The position numbers and the translations under genes were made by a program. A stretch of DNA of 64,000 nt from Kordiimonas lipolytica. GTDB lineage: Bacteria; Pseudomonadota; Alphaproteobacteria; Sphingomonadales; Kordiimonadaceae. The notes beneath the pieces are model-generated. The model was not told the DNA's origin. It worked only from the letters and a program-made list of their open reading frames with translations, and did not search any database. Every line of letters begins with the position of its first letter. Within the stretch, counting starts at the first letter, position 1. Positions 17,821 to 25,788 of this stretch are shown in pieces. The stretch covers positions 62,001 through 126,000 of the forward strand of contig NZ_LRUB01000024.1 of NCBI RefSeq assembly GCF_001550065.1, written 5' to 3'.

Positions 17821-18273
17821 CTAGAAAGCCTTCGGGACCGCCAGAAGTACGATAGCGATAATGAAGACAGCCGGTATCTCATTGATCTTGCGGTAGAATT
17901 TACTGTCCCGCTTGCGTTCCCCGCGGGCAAATTCCTTGCGGTATTTAGAGAGGCTGCCGTGAAAACCGGACAGGATAAATACAAGCAGCAGCTTGATATG
18001 CAGCCAAAGCCCCGCATCCAGGCCGATATTGACCACCAGCATCAGGCCCAAAATCCAGGCGATGGCCATGGCCGGGTTAATGATAATGCGGATCAGGCGC
18101 TTTTCCCGGTCGATCCATTTGGCGTCCTCGTCTGATCCCACTTCGCATTCGCTGTGGTAGGCGAAATAGCGTGGCAGCATGAACATGCCCGCCATCCAGA
18201 AAATCACGAAAATGATGTGCGCAGCCTTCACCCAAAGGTACGCACCGCCAAGCCAGCCAATCATGTCTTCCAC
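17821..18273 (-). CDS. hemJ: HemJ, protoporphyrinogen IX oxidase
   Basis: A 150-aa integral membrane protein with four predicted helices (about 8-30, 58-80, 83-100, 130-148). The conserved His19 in WVKAAHIIFVIFWMAGMF and the later LHIKLLLVF with its lysine match HemJ, which oxidises protoporphyrinogen IX to protoporphyrin IX and replaces HemG/HemY in most alphaproteobacteria. It is 21 bases downstream of hemE, so both heme steps are in one transcript. The 217 bases between it and rho hold no recognisable element. Confidence 0.92.
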   Translation of the reverse strand: MEDMIGWLGGAYLWVKAAHIIFVIFWMAGMFMLPRYFAYHSECEVGSDEDAKWIDREKRLIRIIINPAMAIAWILGLMLVVNIGLDAGLWLHIKLLLVFILSGFHGSLSKYRKEFARGERKRDSKFYRKINEIPAVFIIAIVLLAVPKAF

Positions 18274-18294
18274 AGTATTTCCCCTTTTCCCTGC

Positions 18295-19326
18295 CTACCG
18301 CCGAAAGGCTTTAATGGTCTCACTCAGGAGCGCGACATTCTCCGGTGGCGTTTCAGGCACAAAACCATGGCCCAGGTTGAAGATATGCGCGCCGCCCTTG
18401 AGCTGCTCCAGGATGCGGTTGGCCTCAGCCACCATCAGGTCTCCGCCCGATACCACCAGGTGCGGGTCCATATTGCCCTGCACACAGACTTTACTTTGGA
18501 TTTCCTTCGCCGCCCAATCAAGCGGCACGCCGGTATCCAGGCCCACACAGTCCACGCCCACGGCGTCCACGAACCGTGGCAGCGCCGCCCCCGCCAGCCG
18601 CGGGAAACCGATAATCGGCGTTTCTGCATGTTTGGCGCGAATGCGGGAGACGATCTCTTTCGTGGGTTCAATGATCCATTTTTCAAACATGGTCTCGGGG
18701 ATCGCGGCGGACCAGCTGTCGAAAATCTGCACGGCGTCCGCGCCCGCGTCGATCTGGGCAATCAGATACTCTGATGTCGCGTCTACCAGCATATCCATGA
18801 TTTTTCCGAACAGCTCCGGATTGCCGTAACCAAGCTGGCGCGCTGCTGCATGATCCTTGCTGCCCTGGCCTGCGATCATGTAGGTGGCCACCGTCCAGGG
18901 CGCACCGGCGAACCCAAGCAAGGTCACATCTGAAGGCAATTCGGTCTTAAGCCGGCGCACGGTTTCATAAACATTGCCCACCTTGTCGTGGAAGGCACCC
19001 ATGGAAAGGCCTTTGAAAGTAGCCTCGTCGTTCACTGGATCAAGCTTTGGGCCAAAGCCTTTCTCGAACCAGACTTTCTGGCCGAGCCCGTCGGGTACCA
19101 CAAGGATGTCAGCAAACAAAATTGCGCCGTCCATGCCATACCGCCTGATGGGTTGCAGGGTCACTTCAGCCGCCTTGTCGGGGCTGTAGCAGAACTCCAT
19201 GAATGAATTTGTTGAATTTCTTACTTCACGATATTCGGGCAAATACCGTCCTGCTTGACGCATGAACCAAAAAGGCACCCGCTCACCCGGGTTTCCCTTG
19301 AGAGTCTCGAGAAGAAGTTTGGTCAT
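18295..19326 (-). CDS. hemE: Uroporphyrinogen decarboxylase
   Basis: A 343-aa enzyme converting uroporphyrinogen III to coproporphyrinogen III. The signature N-terminal FWFMRQAGRYLPEYR and the second signature GFAGAPWTVATYM are present, as are the catalytic aspartate in ILFADILVVPDGLG and the HGFVPETPPEN tail. ATG 19326 has AAGGA seven bases upstream and replaces an upstream in-frame start at 19359. It reads away from oriC, as in Caulobacter, where hemE borders the origin and its promoter overlaps it. Confidence 0.96.
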   Translation of the reverse strand: MTKLLLETLKGNPGERVPFWFMRQAGRYLPEYREVRNSTNSFMEFCYSPDKAAEVTLQPIRRYGMDGAILFADILVVPDGLGQKVWFEKGFGPKLDPVNDEATFKGLSMGAFHDKVGNVYETVRRLKTELPSDVTLLGFAGAPWTVATYMIAGQGSKDHAAARQLGYGNPELFGKIMDMLVDATSEYLIAQIDAGADAVQIFDSWSAAIPETMFEKWIIEPTKEIVSRIRAKHAETPIIGFPRLAGAALPRFVDAVGVDCVGLDTGVPLDWAAKEIQSKVCVQGNMDPHLVVSGGDLMVAEANRILEQLKGGAHIFNLGHGFVPETPPENVALLSETIKAFRR

Positions 19327-19448
19327 GCTCTGGTCCTTACCGTTTAGGGCGCCGTTCATTCGACGTGACGCCCTCTTACTACTTAATAATAATTATATAT
19401 AGAATCTTGTAGTTGTTGTTTATGCCTGTGAATCATGTGGAAAAGCAT

Positions 19449-19457
19449 TTATCCACA
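19449..19457 (+). promoter_or_regulatory. DnaA box 1
   Basis: Exact consensus TTATCCACA, next to the AT-rich stretch of oriC. Confidence 0.85.
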
Positions 19458-19502
19458 ATCTTGTGCACATACAAGGTGGGCGCGGCAATTCGTCCGTCAA
19501 AA

Positions 19503-19511
19503 TGTGCATAA
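19503..19511 (-). promoter_or_regulatory. DnaA box 2
   Basis: TTATGCACA on the minus strand, matching the TTATNCACA consensus. Confidence 0.75.
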
Positions 19512-19570
19512 ACTTCTGGAATACTGGCATTTTACAGAAAAATGACAGGCAACCCAATGCCCATATGAAT

Positions 19571-19579
19571 TGTGGATAA
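19571..19579 (-). promoter_or_regulatory. DnaA box 3
   Basis: Exact TTATCCACA on the minus strand; a weaker GGGGATAA follows nine bases later. Confidence 0.85.
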
Positions 19580-19727
19580 CGGGGATAACCGCAAAATATA
19601 GTGCCCTTTCCCAACAGTTTTCCTCTCTTACAATCTCCCGTGGATAGATTTAATAGAAGTTCTAACAAGTGCTTCCCAAATTGGGGGCAAGTGGCCTAGC
19701 CTTGTTATCAACCGATCTGCCAACAAG

Positions 19728-19736
19728 TTATCCACA
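19728..19736 (+). promoter_or_regulatory. DnaA box 4
   Basis: Exact TTATCCACA, ten bases before the ppsR start codon, so DnaA binding could also affect ppsR expression. Confidence 0.85.
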
Positions 19737-19746
19737 GGATATTCCC

Positions 19747-20655
19747 ATGAGTCTTCCAGAGGCACCGAAAAGCTCCCCACTGAAAGCAAGCGTCAAGAAA
19801 AAAGGGTCCTCGCAGGACTTTCACCTGCATCTGGTTTCAGATTCAACCGGTGAAACGCTGGAGGCTATTGTGCAGGCTGCCCTGGTGCAGTTTGAAGGCG
19901 TGGAGGTAAAAAAGCATTATTGGCCCCTGGTGCGCTCCGCCATGCAGATGAACCGGCTGATGGAAGATATCCGCGAAGAGCCGGGGCTTATCATGTATAC
20001 GCTGGTGAACCCACAAATCCGTGAAGCGCTGGAGACGGAATGCATGAAGGCAAACCTGCCGGTGCTTTCCATCCTTGATCCGGTGATCAACCTTCTGGGC
20101 TCCTACTTTGGGGTGCAGGCGTCCCACAAGCCGGGCAAGCAGCACAAACTGGACGCCCACTATTTTGAACGGATCGACGCGCTTCAGTTCACCATGGCGC
20201 ATGATGACGGGGTTCTGGTGCAGGATATGCCGCAAGCGGATATCGTGCTTGTCGGCGTGTCGCGGTCTTCGAAAACACCAACCAGCATTTATCTGGCCAA
20301 CAAGGGCTACAAGACCATCAACGTGCCCTTTGTTCCCGGATGTCCGATGCCGCGCGAGCTGGATGAGATCAAGAACAAGTTTGTCGTGGGGCTGACCACC
20401 AGTGCCGAACGCCTGGTTGCCATTCGCACCAACCGTCTTAGGTCTATCAACGAAGAAACTGAGGGCGACTATACCGACATGACCCATATCCAGGATGAGA
20501 TAAAGGAATGCCGGAAATATTGTGCCCAGCGTGGCTGGCCGACAATTGATGTCACGCGCCGCTCGATCGAGGAAACGGCGGCTGCGATCCTGAACCGATA
20601 CCAACAGTGGGTGGATGCGCAAAACGGCAACCACAGCGACAAGCTGCCCGAATAG
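19747..20655 (+). CDS. PpsR-type kinase/pyrophosphorylase (DUF299)
   Basis: A 302-aa bifunctional regulator of the DUF299 family. It phosphorylates and dephosphorylates a threonine of phosphoenolpyruvate synthase or pyruvate phosphate dikinase. The N-terminal HLVSDSTGETLEAI and the P-loop-like VGVSRSSKTPTSIYLANKGYK segments identify it. ATG 19747 is the first start after the last DnaA box; the frame extends upstream into oriC, where it would run across DnaA boxes, so that extension is ignored. It opens the ppsR-maf-aroE-coaE-dnaQ run. Confidence 0.92.
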   Translation: MSLPEAPKSSPLKASVKKKGSSQDFHLHLVSDSTGETLEAIVQAALVQFEGVEVKKHYWPLVRSAMQMNRLMEDIREEPGLIMYTLVNPQIREALETECMKANLPVLSILDPVINLLGSYFGVQASHKPGKQHKLDAHYFERIDALQFTMAHDDGVLVQDMPQADIVLVGVSRSSKTPTSIYLANKGYKTINVPFVPGCPMPRELDEIKNKFVVGLTTSAERLVAIRTNRLRSINEETEGDYTDMTHIQDEIKECRKYCAQRGWPTIDVTRRSIEETAAAILNRYQQWVDAQNGNHSDKLPE

Positions 20656-20678
20656 GACCCAGGATAGGAAAAAAGATC

Positions 20679-21272
20679 ATGGCTCTTGTATTGGCGTCCG
20701 GCAGCCAGACCCGGGCGGATATGCTGAAAAATGCGGGTGTCGCATTTGACGTTGATCCCGCACGTGTTGATGAAGATGCGGTGAAATCGGCACTGATTGC
20801 AGATGGCGCCCCGCCCCGTGATATTGCTGACGCGTTGGCGGACCTCAAGGCGATGAATGTGGCCATGCGCCGACCTAACGACATGGTGCTGGGTGCAGAC
20901 CAGATTTTGGTGTGCGAAGGCACGGTCTTTTCAAAAGCAACCACGCGAGATGACGCGGCTGAGACATTGAAGGCCCTGTCCGGCAAGACGCATCAGCTTC
21001 TATCCGCTGCCGTTATCTATGAAGAAGGCCAACCGGTCTGGCGGTATGTTGATACTGTCAAGCTGACGGTCAGGCCGCTGTCGGATGACTTTATCGAAAC
21101 CTACCTGGATAGTATCGGTGATGCGGCGTTCTGGAGCGTCGGCGCCTACCAGATCGAAGGGCTGGGTGCGCAGCTTTTCACGCGCGTTGAGGGTGACCAT
21201 TTCACCGTGCTTGGCCTGCCGCTTCTTGCTTTCCTTGATTTCCTGCGCCTGAGGGGCATGATGCCGCTATGA
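20679..21272 (+). CDS. maf: Maf family nucleotide pyrophosphatase
   Basis: A 197-aa Maf protein. The N-terminal LASGSQTRADML (canonical LASxSPRR form, here with TRA), VLGADQILVC for catalytic aspartate, and SVGAYQIEG near the C-terminus are all visible. Family members hydrolyse modified or canonical pyrimidine triphosphates and influence septum formation. ATG 20679 follows GGAAAAAAG; the frame extends upstream into ppsR and that part is ignored. Overlaps aroE by four bases. Confidence 0.92.
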   Translation: MALVLASGSQTRADMLKNAGVAFDVDPARVDEDAVKSALIADGAPPRDIADALADLKAMNVAMRRPNDMVLGADQILVCEGTVFSKATTRDDAAETLKALSGKTHQLLSAAVIYEEGQPVWRYVDTVKLTVRPLSDDFIETYLDSIGDAAFWSVGAYQIEGLGAQLFTRVEGDHFTVLGLPLLAFLDFLRLRGMMPL

Positions 21273-22108
21273 CCGATAAACTCCAAAAAGCTGCAGTGAT
21301 TGGTTGGCCGATTTCGCATTCGCTATCGCCCACCATCCATACTCACTGGATGAAACTGTTTGGGATTGACGGCACTTACGAAAAGGTAGCTGTCGGCCCG
21401 GAGGCGATCGCCAACCTCCTTGATCAGTTCAAGACGGAAGGCTATGTGGGCTTCAATGTCACGGTCCCGCACAAGCTGGATATCATGCAGCACCTGGACA
21501 AGATCGCCCCACTCGCGCGCCAGATGGGGGCGGTGAATACGGTCAAGATTGCGCCGGACGGCACCATGACCGGCTTCAACACAGACGGCATCGGCCTTGT
21601 AACCAACCTGAAGAAAACCGTACCAGGCTGGCCGAAGGATAAACCGGTGCTGATTTTGGGCGCAGGCGGAGCCGCGCGGGCGGCAGCGCTTGGGCTTTTG
21701 ACGGAAGAAGTGCCGCTGGTGATGATCACCAACAGGACACGGGCCAAAGCCCAGGCTATTGCCGATGAAATTGGCCGCGGCCGCATGACGGTGGTGGACT
21801 GGGACGACCGGGCAGATGCCGTGGCGGCTGCCGGGCTGATTGTCAACACAACGGTTCTGGGCATGAAGGGCCAACCTGCGCTTGAGATGGACCTGTCGAA
21901 AGCGGCGCCGGACACGGTTGTCTATGACATCGTCTACCAGCCGCTGATGACGCCGCTCCTCAAGGATGCGGAAGCCCGCGGCCTGCGTATTGTCACAGGT
22001 CTTGGCATGCTGGTTTACCAGGCTGCAGCCGCGTTCAAGATATGGTTCGGCATCGATGTGGAATATGACGATGCGCTCCGTACCGAGCTGGAGGGCCAAT
22101 TCCAATGA
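21269..22108 (+). CDS. aroE: Shikimate dehydrogenase
   Basis: A 279-aa enzyme reducing 3-dehydroshikimate with NADPH. The substrate site SHSLSP (about 17-22), NVTVPHK with the catalytic lysine, NTDGIG, and the dinucleotide loop GAGGAARA are all present. Both ends overlap neighbours as ATGA, so translation is coupled with maf and coaE. Confidence 0.95.
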   Translation: MTDKLQKAAVIGWPISHSLSPTIHTHWMKLFGIDGTYEKVAVGPEAIANLLDQFKTEGYVGFNVTVPHKLDIMQHLDKIAPLARQMGAVNTVKIAPDGTMTGFNTDGIGLVTNLKKTVPGWPKDKPVLILGAGGAARAAALGLLTEEVPLVMITNRTRAKAQAIADEIGRGRMTVVDWDDRADAVAAAGLIVNTTVLGMKGQPALEMDLSKAAPDTVVYDIVYQPLMTPLLKDAEARGLRIVTGLGMLVYQAAAAFKIWFGIDVEYDDALRTELEGQFQ

Positions 22109-22698
22109 TGATCATCGGGCTTACGGGATCGATCGGTATGGGCAAGTCGGAGACCGCGAAAATGTTCGCCCGCCTTGGCGTGCCGGTGTTTGACGCGGAC
22201 GCGACAGTGCGGGCACTTCAGGCCCCGGGCGGGCGGGCGCTTGACCCTATTGAAGTTGCTTTTCCCGGTGTGGTGAAAGACGGCGCGCTTGACCGCGACG
22301 CGCTTGGCAAGACCGTGTTTGGCAATCCGGATGCCAAGAAGAAGCTGGAAGCCATCATGCACCCCATGGTGGCCGAGGAGCGCATCGATTTTTTCAACCG
22401 TGCAGAAGCGGAGGGCGCCAAAATGGTGGTGCTTGATATTCCGCTTCTGTTTGAAACCGGTGGTGACAAGGCGTGTGACAAGGTGGTGGTAGTATCCGCC
22501 CCGCCGGAGATCCAGCGCGAACGCGTGCTGGCCCGGCCCGGCATGACGGCGGAAAAATTCGACCAAATTTTGAAGTCGCAAACACCCGATGATGACAAAC
22601 GGGCCCGCGCGGATTATGTGGTAGAAAGCAATTTCGGCCTCGACCATGCTTTCCGGCAGGTCGAAGCCATCGTCAAGGAGTTGGGTGAAGCTTTATGA
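22105..22698 (+). CDS. coaE: Dephospho-CoA kinase
   Basis: A 197-aa kinase for the last step of coenzyme A synthesis. P-loop GSIGMGKS at residues 8-15, [22 protein letters not shown] and the lid arginines in [16 protein letters not shown] match the family. Overlaps aroE and dnaQ by four bases each. Confidence 0.95.
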   Translation: MMIIGLTGSIGMGKSETAKMFARLGVPVFDADATVRALQAPGGRALDPIEVAFPGVVKDGALDRDALGKTVFGNPDAKKKLEAIMHPMVAEERIDFFNRAEAEGAKMVVLDIPLLFETGGDKACDKVVVVSAPPEIQRERVLARPGMTAEKFDQILKSQTPDDDKRARADYVVESNFGLDHAFRQVEAIVKELGEAL

Positions 22699-23366
22699 GC
22701 AAGCGCGAACTGATTTTCGATACAGAGACCACGGGCTTTGACCCGATGACGGGTGACCGCCTGATCGAGATCGGTCTTGTGGAAATGGTCGACAAGGTCC
22801 TGACCGGCGAGCATTACCACCAGTATGTGAACCCGGAACGCGACGTGCCCGAAGGGGCGGTGAAAATTCACGGCATCACCACAGAATTCCTGCGCGACAA
22901 GCCTGTGTTCAGTGACATCATGGATGACTTCCTTGAGTATGTCGGCGGCGATAGCGTGCTGGTGGCGCACAACGCCGAGTTCGATATGCGCTTCATCAAC
23001 TGGGAGCTTGAGAACGCTGGCAGGCCGATCATCCACCCCAAGCGCTTTATCGATACACTCGCCATCGCGCGCACGAAATTCCCAGGTGCTGCCAACTCGC
23101 TTGATGCGCTTTGCAAACGCTTTGGCGTGTCTAACACGCACCGGACGCTTCACGGCGCCCTTCTTGACGCCGAGATTTTGGCCGATGTTTATATCGAACT
23201 GCTCGGCGGCAGGCAGGCAGGCCTTGACCTCGCCGTGGACGCGGGCGGCAAAGTGGTACGCGAAAAGAAGGTGCGCGAAAAACGCTCCTTTCCGGTGTCA
23301 GAGGAAGAACTGGCGCGCCACGCAGAATTTATCACCAAACTCAACGACCCTATTTGGAACGCATGA
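22695..23366 (+). CDS. dnaQ: DNA polymerase III epsilon subunit (proofreading exonuclease)
   Basis: A 223-aa DEDDh exonuclease. Exo[10 protein letters not shown] (Asp9, Glu11), Exo[15 protein letters not shown] and Exo[17 protein letters not shown] carry the acidic residues and catalytic histidine. The C-terminal [14 protein letters not shown] tail is the probable polymerase-binding part. In many relatives secB lies next to dnaQ on the opposite strand; here secB is 34 kb away. Confidence 0.95.
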   Translation: MSKRELIFDTETTGFDPMTGDRLIEIGLVEMVDKVLTGEHYHQYVNPERDVPEGAVKIHGITTEFLRDKPVFSDIMDDFLEYVGGDSVLVAHNAEFDMRFINWELENAGRPIIHPKRFIDTLAIARTKFPGAANSLDALCKRFGVSNTHRTLHGALLDAEILADVYIELLGGRQAGLDLAVDAGGKVVREKKVREKRSFPVSEEELARHAEFITKLNDPIWNA

Positions 23367-24103
23367 TGAAAATCGCCCTTATCACTGGCGCCAGCTCCGG
23401 CATTGGCGATGCAACAGCGAAAGCCTTTGCAGACGCAGGCTATAAAGTATTGGCTGTAGGCCGGAACGCAGACCGGCTTGATGCTGTTGCAGCCCACGCG
23501 CCGGACCGGATTGTTCCCGTCAAGCGGGACCTCACAGGCCCGGATGTGTGCAAGGAGCTTATCGATTATGCAGTGCGTGAGTACGGGCAGCTGGATGTGC
23601 TTGTGAATAACGCGGGCATCATCTCGCGCACCACCGTAGAAGACACAACAGATGAAGATTGGCGGCAGACCATGACGGTCAATCTGGACGTGCCTTTTTA
23701 CCTGAGCCGCGCCGCCGTGCCACACCTTCGTAAAACCAAAGGGCGCATCATCAATGTGGCGTCCGACTGGGGCTTGCGCGGCGGTGAAAAGGCGGCGGCT
23801 TATTGCGCCAGCAAAGGCGGTTTGGTGCTTCTCACGAAAGCCATGGCGCACGATCATGCGGCGGAAGGCATCACCGTAAATGCCGTGTGCCCGGGCGATG
23901 TGGTCACCCCGATGCTGGAAAAAGAAGCTGCGGACCAGGGCTTAAGCCACGCTGAAGCGCTTGAGACGTGGAAAGCCGAAGTGCCCACAGGCAGATTGAC
24001 CGAAGCATCAGAAGTGGCCGCGATGATCCTTTACCTGGCGTCGGATGTGGCGGCGCAGGTCACGGGCACCGCCATGGTGATCGACGGCGGCGGCAGCGCC
24101 TGA
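23363..24103 (+). CDS. Short-chain dehydrogenase/reductase
   Basis: A 246-aa SDR with the cofactor loop TGASSGIG (about residues 8-15), VNNAG (about 90), catalytic Tyr and Lys in YCASKGG and the PGDVVTPM segment after it. The C-terminal VAAQVTGTAMVIDGG is the usual classical-SDR ending. Substrate unknown; overall closest to 3-oxoacyl-ACP-reductase-like enzymes. ATG 23363 overlaps the dnaQ stop, so it is read as the last gene of the ppsR operon. Confidence 0.88.
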   Translation: MMKIALITGASSGIGDATAKAFADAGYKVLAVGRNADRLDAVAAHAPDRIVPVKRDLTGPDVCKELIDYAVREYGQLDVLVNNAGIISRTTVEDTTDEDWRQTMTVNLDVPFYLSRAAVPHLRKTKGRIINVASDWGLRGGEKAAAYCASKGGLVLLTKAMAHDHAAEGITVNAVCPGDVVTPMLEKEAADQGLSHAEALETWKAEVPTGRLTEASEVAAMILYLASDVAAQVTGTAMVIDGGGSA

Positions 24104-24205
24104 GCCGGCTATATGGTTTGTCTGTTCAATTTATTTGCCAGCGGCGCATTCGGTCTTACTTCATTTGTCACGAAATAGTTTTCACAAAGGGAAAGGGGTG
24201 AACCA

Positions 24206-24583
24206 ATGTTCAGCCATGTAATGGTAGGGGCCAACGATGTGGCCGAAAGCAAGAAGTTCTATGATGCGACCATGGAAGTGCTGGGCTACAAGCCCGGCGT
24301 GATGGACCCCAATGGCCGCTGTTTCTATTTCAGCGACACTGGCATTTTTGTGCTGACGAAGCCAATCAACGGAGAGCCTGCAAGCTGCGGCAATGGCTTC
24401 ACGCTCGGCTTCGCGGCCGACAGCCCGGAGATGGCCGATGCCTGGCATGCTGCGGGTTTGGCTGCGGGCGGCAAGGCCATCGAAGACCCTCCGGGCGTCC
24501 GTGAAGGCGGGGGCAAGAAAATGTATCTGGCTTACCTGCGTGATCCGGCAGGCAACAAGATCTGCGCCCTTCACCGGATGTAA
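24206..24583 (+). CDS. VOC family (glyoxalase-like) protein
   Basis: A 125-aa protein with the paired beta-alpha-beta-beta-beta units of the vicinal oxygen chelate fold. It begins FSHVMVGANDVAESKKFYDATMEVLGY, in which the first His is the likely metal ligand, and ends with YLRDPAGNKICALHR. Typical of lactoylglutathione-lyase-like proteins of unknown substrate. GGGAAAGGGG lies just before the start. A terminator follows. Confidence 0.85.
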   Translation: MFSHVMVGANDVAESKKFYDATMEVLGYKPGVMDPNGRCFYFSDTGIFVLTKPINGEPASCGNGFTLGFAADSPEMADAWHAAGLAAGGKAIEDPPGVREGGGKKMYLAYLRDPAGNKICALHRM

Positions 24584-24596
24584 GAAAACACATCAA

Positions 24597-24624
24597 AAGG
24601 CCCTCAGATAAATCCGCGGGCCTT
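24597..24624. terminator. Terminator between the VOC gene and lepB
   Basis: AAGGCCC (24597-24603) pairs with GGGCCTT (24618-24624) over a 14-base loop, followed by GTTCTTT. On the minus strand AAAAG sequence supplies a T tract, so it may serve both convergent genes. Confidence 0.6.
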
Positions 24625-24634
24625 GTTCTTTCGG

Positions 24635-25405
24635 TCAGTCGATCACGTTGAAGAAGCGCCCCAGCGGGATGCCAATGGGGCAGAAGATATCCTTGCCCTG
24701 GTCGCAGTCATACAGGCTGAAGGTTGTGATCTGCGCGCGGCCCACCAGATATTTGTGCGCCACAAAACCCATGTCATGCAGGTACCGGCTGTCGGCGCTG
24801 CCGTCGCGGTTATCGCCCATCATGAAATAATGGCCTTCAGGCACAACGAACAGCTTGGTGTTGTCGATGATGTCCGGGCCAGCGTCATGGCGCTCATAGA
24901 TACGGTGTTTCACACCGTTCGGCAGCTCTTCCATATATTCCTTGGCACGGCGATCAGCGCCCTGGTAGTCCGTGTAATTCACGTCGCGGATATAGGTGCG
25001 CGGCACGATCTCGCCATTGATGAACAGGCGGCCACGGGTTACTTGCACAGTATCTCCCGGCAGGCCGATCACGCGCTTGATGAAATCGTTGCTGCCTTTG
25101 TAGGGAAGCGTGAACACCACCACATCGCCGCGTTCAGGCATGTCATCAAACAGCCGGCCTTCGGGCACAAAATCAGGGTCAAGCGGTACCGAATATCGGT
25201 TGTAGCCGTAGCTCAATTTCGAGACGAAAATCCGGTCGCCGACTTCCAAAGTCGGCTCCATGCTGCCCGATGGGATATGGAAGCTCGACCACCCGAAGGT
25301 GGTGAAGATAAGAAAGAAAATGATGATGACGACCAGGTCTTTTAGAAGCACTAAGGCTTCATGTTTTTCTGGCTGTTCGCTCGCCGTTTTGGCTTTATCG
25401 TTCAT
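24635..25405 (-). CDS. lepB: Signal peptidase I
   Basis: A 256-aa membrane serine protease that removes signal peptides from exported proteins. One N-terminal transmembrane helix (about residues 20-42) precedes the IPSGSMEPTL motif with the nucleophilic serine; the general-base lysine is in DFIKRVIGLPGD, and the GDNRDGSADSR box is present. Single-helix type. Upstream lies a 383-base region shared with dnaK. Confidence 0.95.
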   Translation of the reverse strand: MNDKAKTASEQPEKHEALVLLKDLVVIIIFFLIFTTFGWSSFHIPSGSMEPTLEVGDRIFVSKLSYGYNRYSVPLDPDFVPEGRLFDDMPERGDVVVFTLPYKGSNDFIKRVIGLPGDTVQVTRGRLFINGEIVPRTYIRDVNYTDYQGADRRAKEYMEELPNGVKHRIYERHDAGPDIIDNTKLFVVPEGHYFMMGDNRDGSADSRYLHDMGFVAHKYLVGRAQITTFSLYDCDQGKDIFCPIGIPLGRFFNVID

Positions 25406-25788
25406 GTAGGCCCCGCCCTGATCCGTCGTGAATTCTGTTGTTATTGTCCAAATTTCCGCTCACGCCTGCGGTCTCTGTTCAGGCGCGAGTTTAGCCACCT
25501 GCCCCCCTTTTTCAATCTTTGATTATGGGCAGCGCAGAAAACTGTCTGCTCACATAAGGGCAAGTGCATCGTCTTAAAAGGCTTTTGGTCGGGAAAAAAC
25601 TTACAAATTTTATTCGGCCCGACCCTTGCGGGGGCTAGATGCGCACCTTATATAGCCAATGAAACCTGCTGCTTGCCGGGTGTTTTGGCGAGTTAGCAAT
25701 TTGATCAAATAAACACGAACCCTAAGAGGCTGTGATAGGGTGCCAGATGGGCCCAGACAGTCGGCTTGCAACGGGAAGAGGTAAAAAA
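25406..25788. other. Intergenic region between divergent lepB and dnaK
   Basis: 383 bases with no open frame worth calling. Its right part holds the probable heat-shock promoter of dnaK and a leader of about 130 bases. A GTCGGG/CCCGAC pair (around 25588-25624) could form a hairpin spanning an A/T-rich stretch just upstream of the promoter. Nothing else is recognised. Confidence 0.6.
25625..25654 (+). promoter_or_regulatory. Probable sigma-32 promoter of dnaK
   Basis: CTTG (25625-25628) is followed after 17 bases by CCTTATATA (25646-25654), close to the heat-shock pattern of alphaproteobacteria (CTTG, spacer, CYTATnT). It lies 135 bases before the dnaK start. A CIRCE element was not seen. Confidence 0.55.

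Larger units (their letters stand above)
19370..19746. other. oriC: Chromosomal replication origin, oriC
   Basis: The non-coding interval between hemE and ppsR, the oriC location in Caulobacter and many relatives. Exact or near-consensus DnaA boxes: TTATCCACA at 19449-19457 and 19728-19736 (plus), its complement at 19571-19579, and TGTGCATAA (TTATGCACA on minus) at 19503-19511; a one-mismatch TTGTGCACA lies at 19461-19469, with weaker ones near 19640 and 19705. An AT-rich stretch at 19381-19421 is a plausible unwinding element. Two GANTC sites (19402, 19430) could be CcrM methylation targets. No clear CtrA TTAA-N7-TTAA site was seen. Confidence 0.85.
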
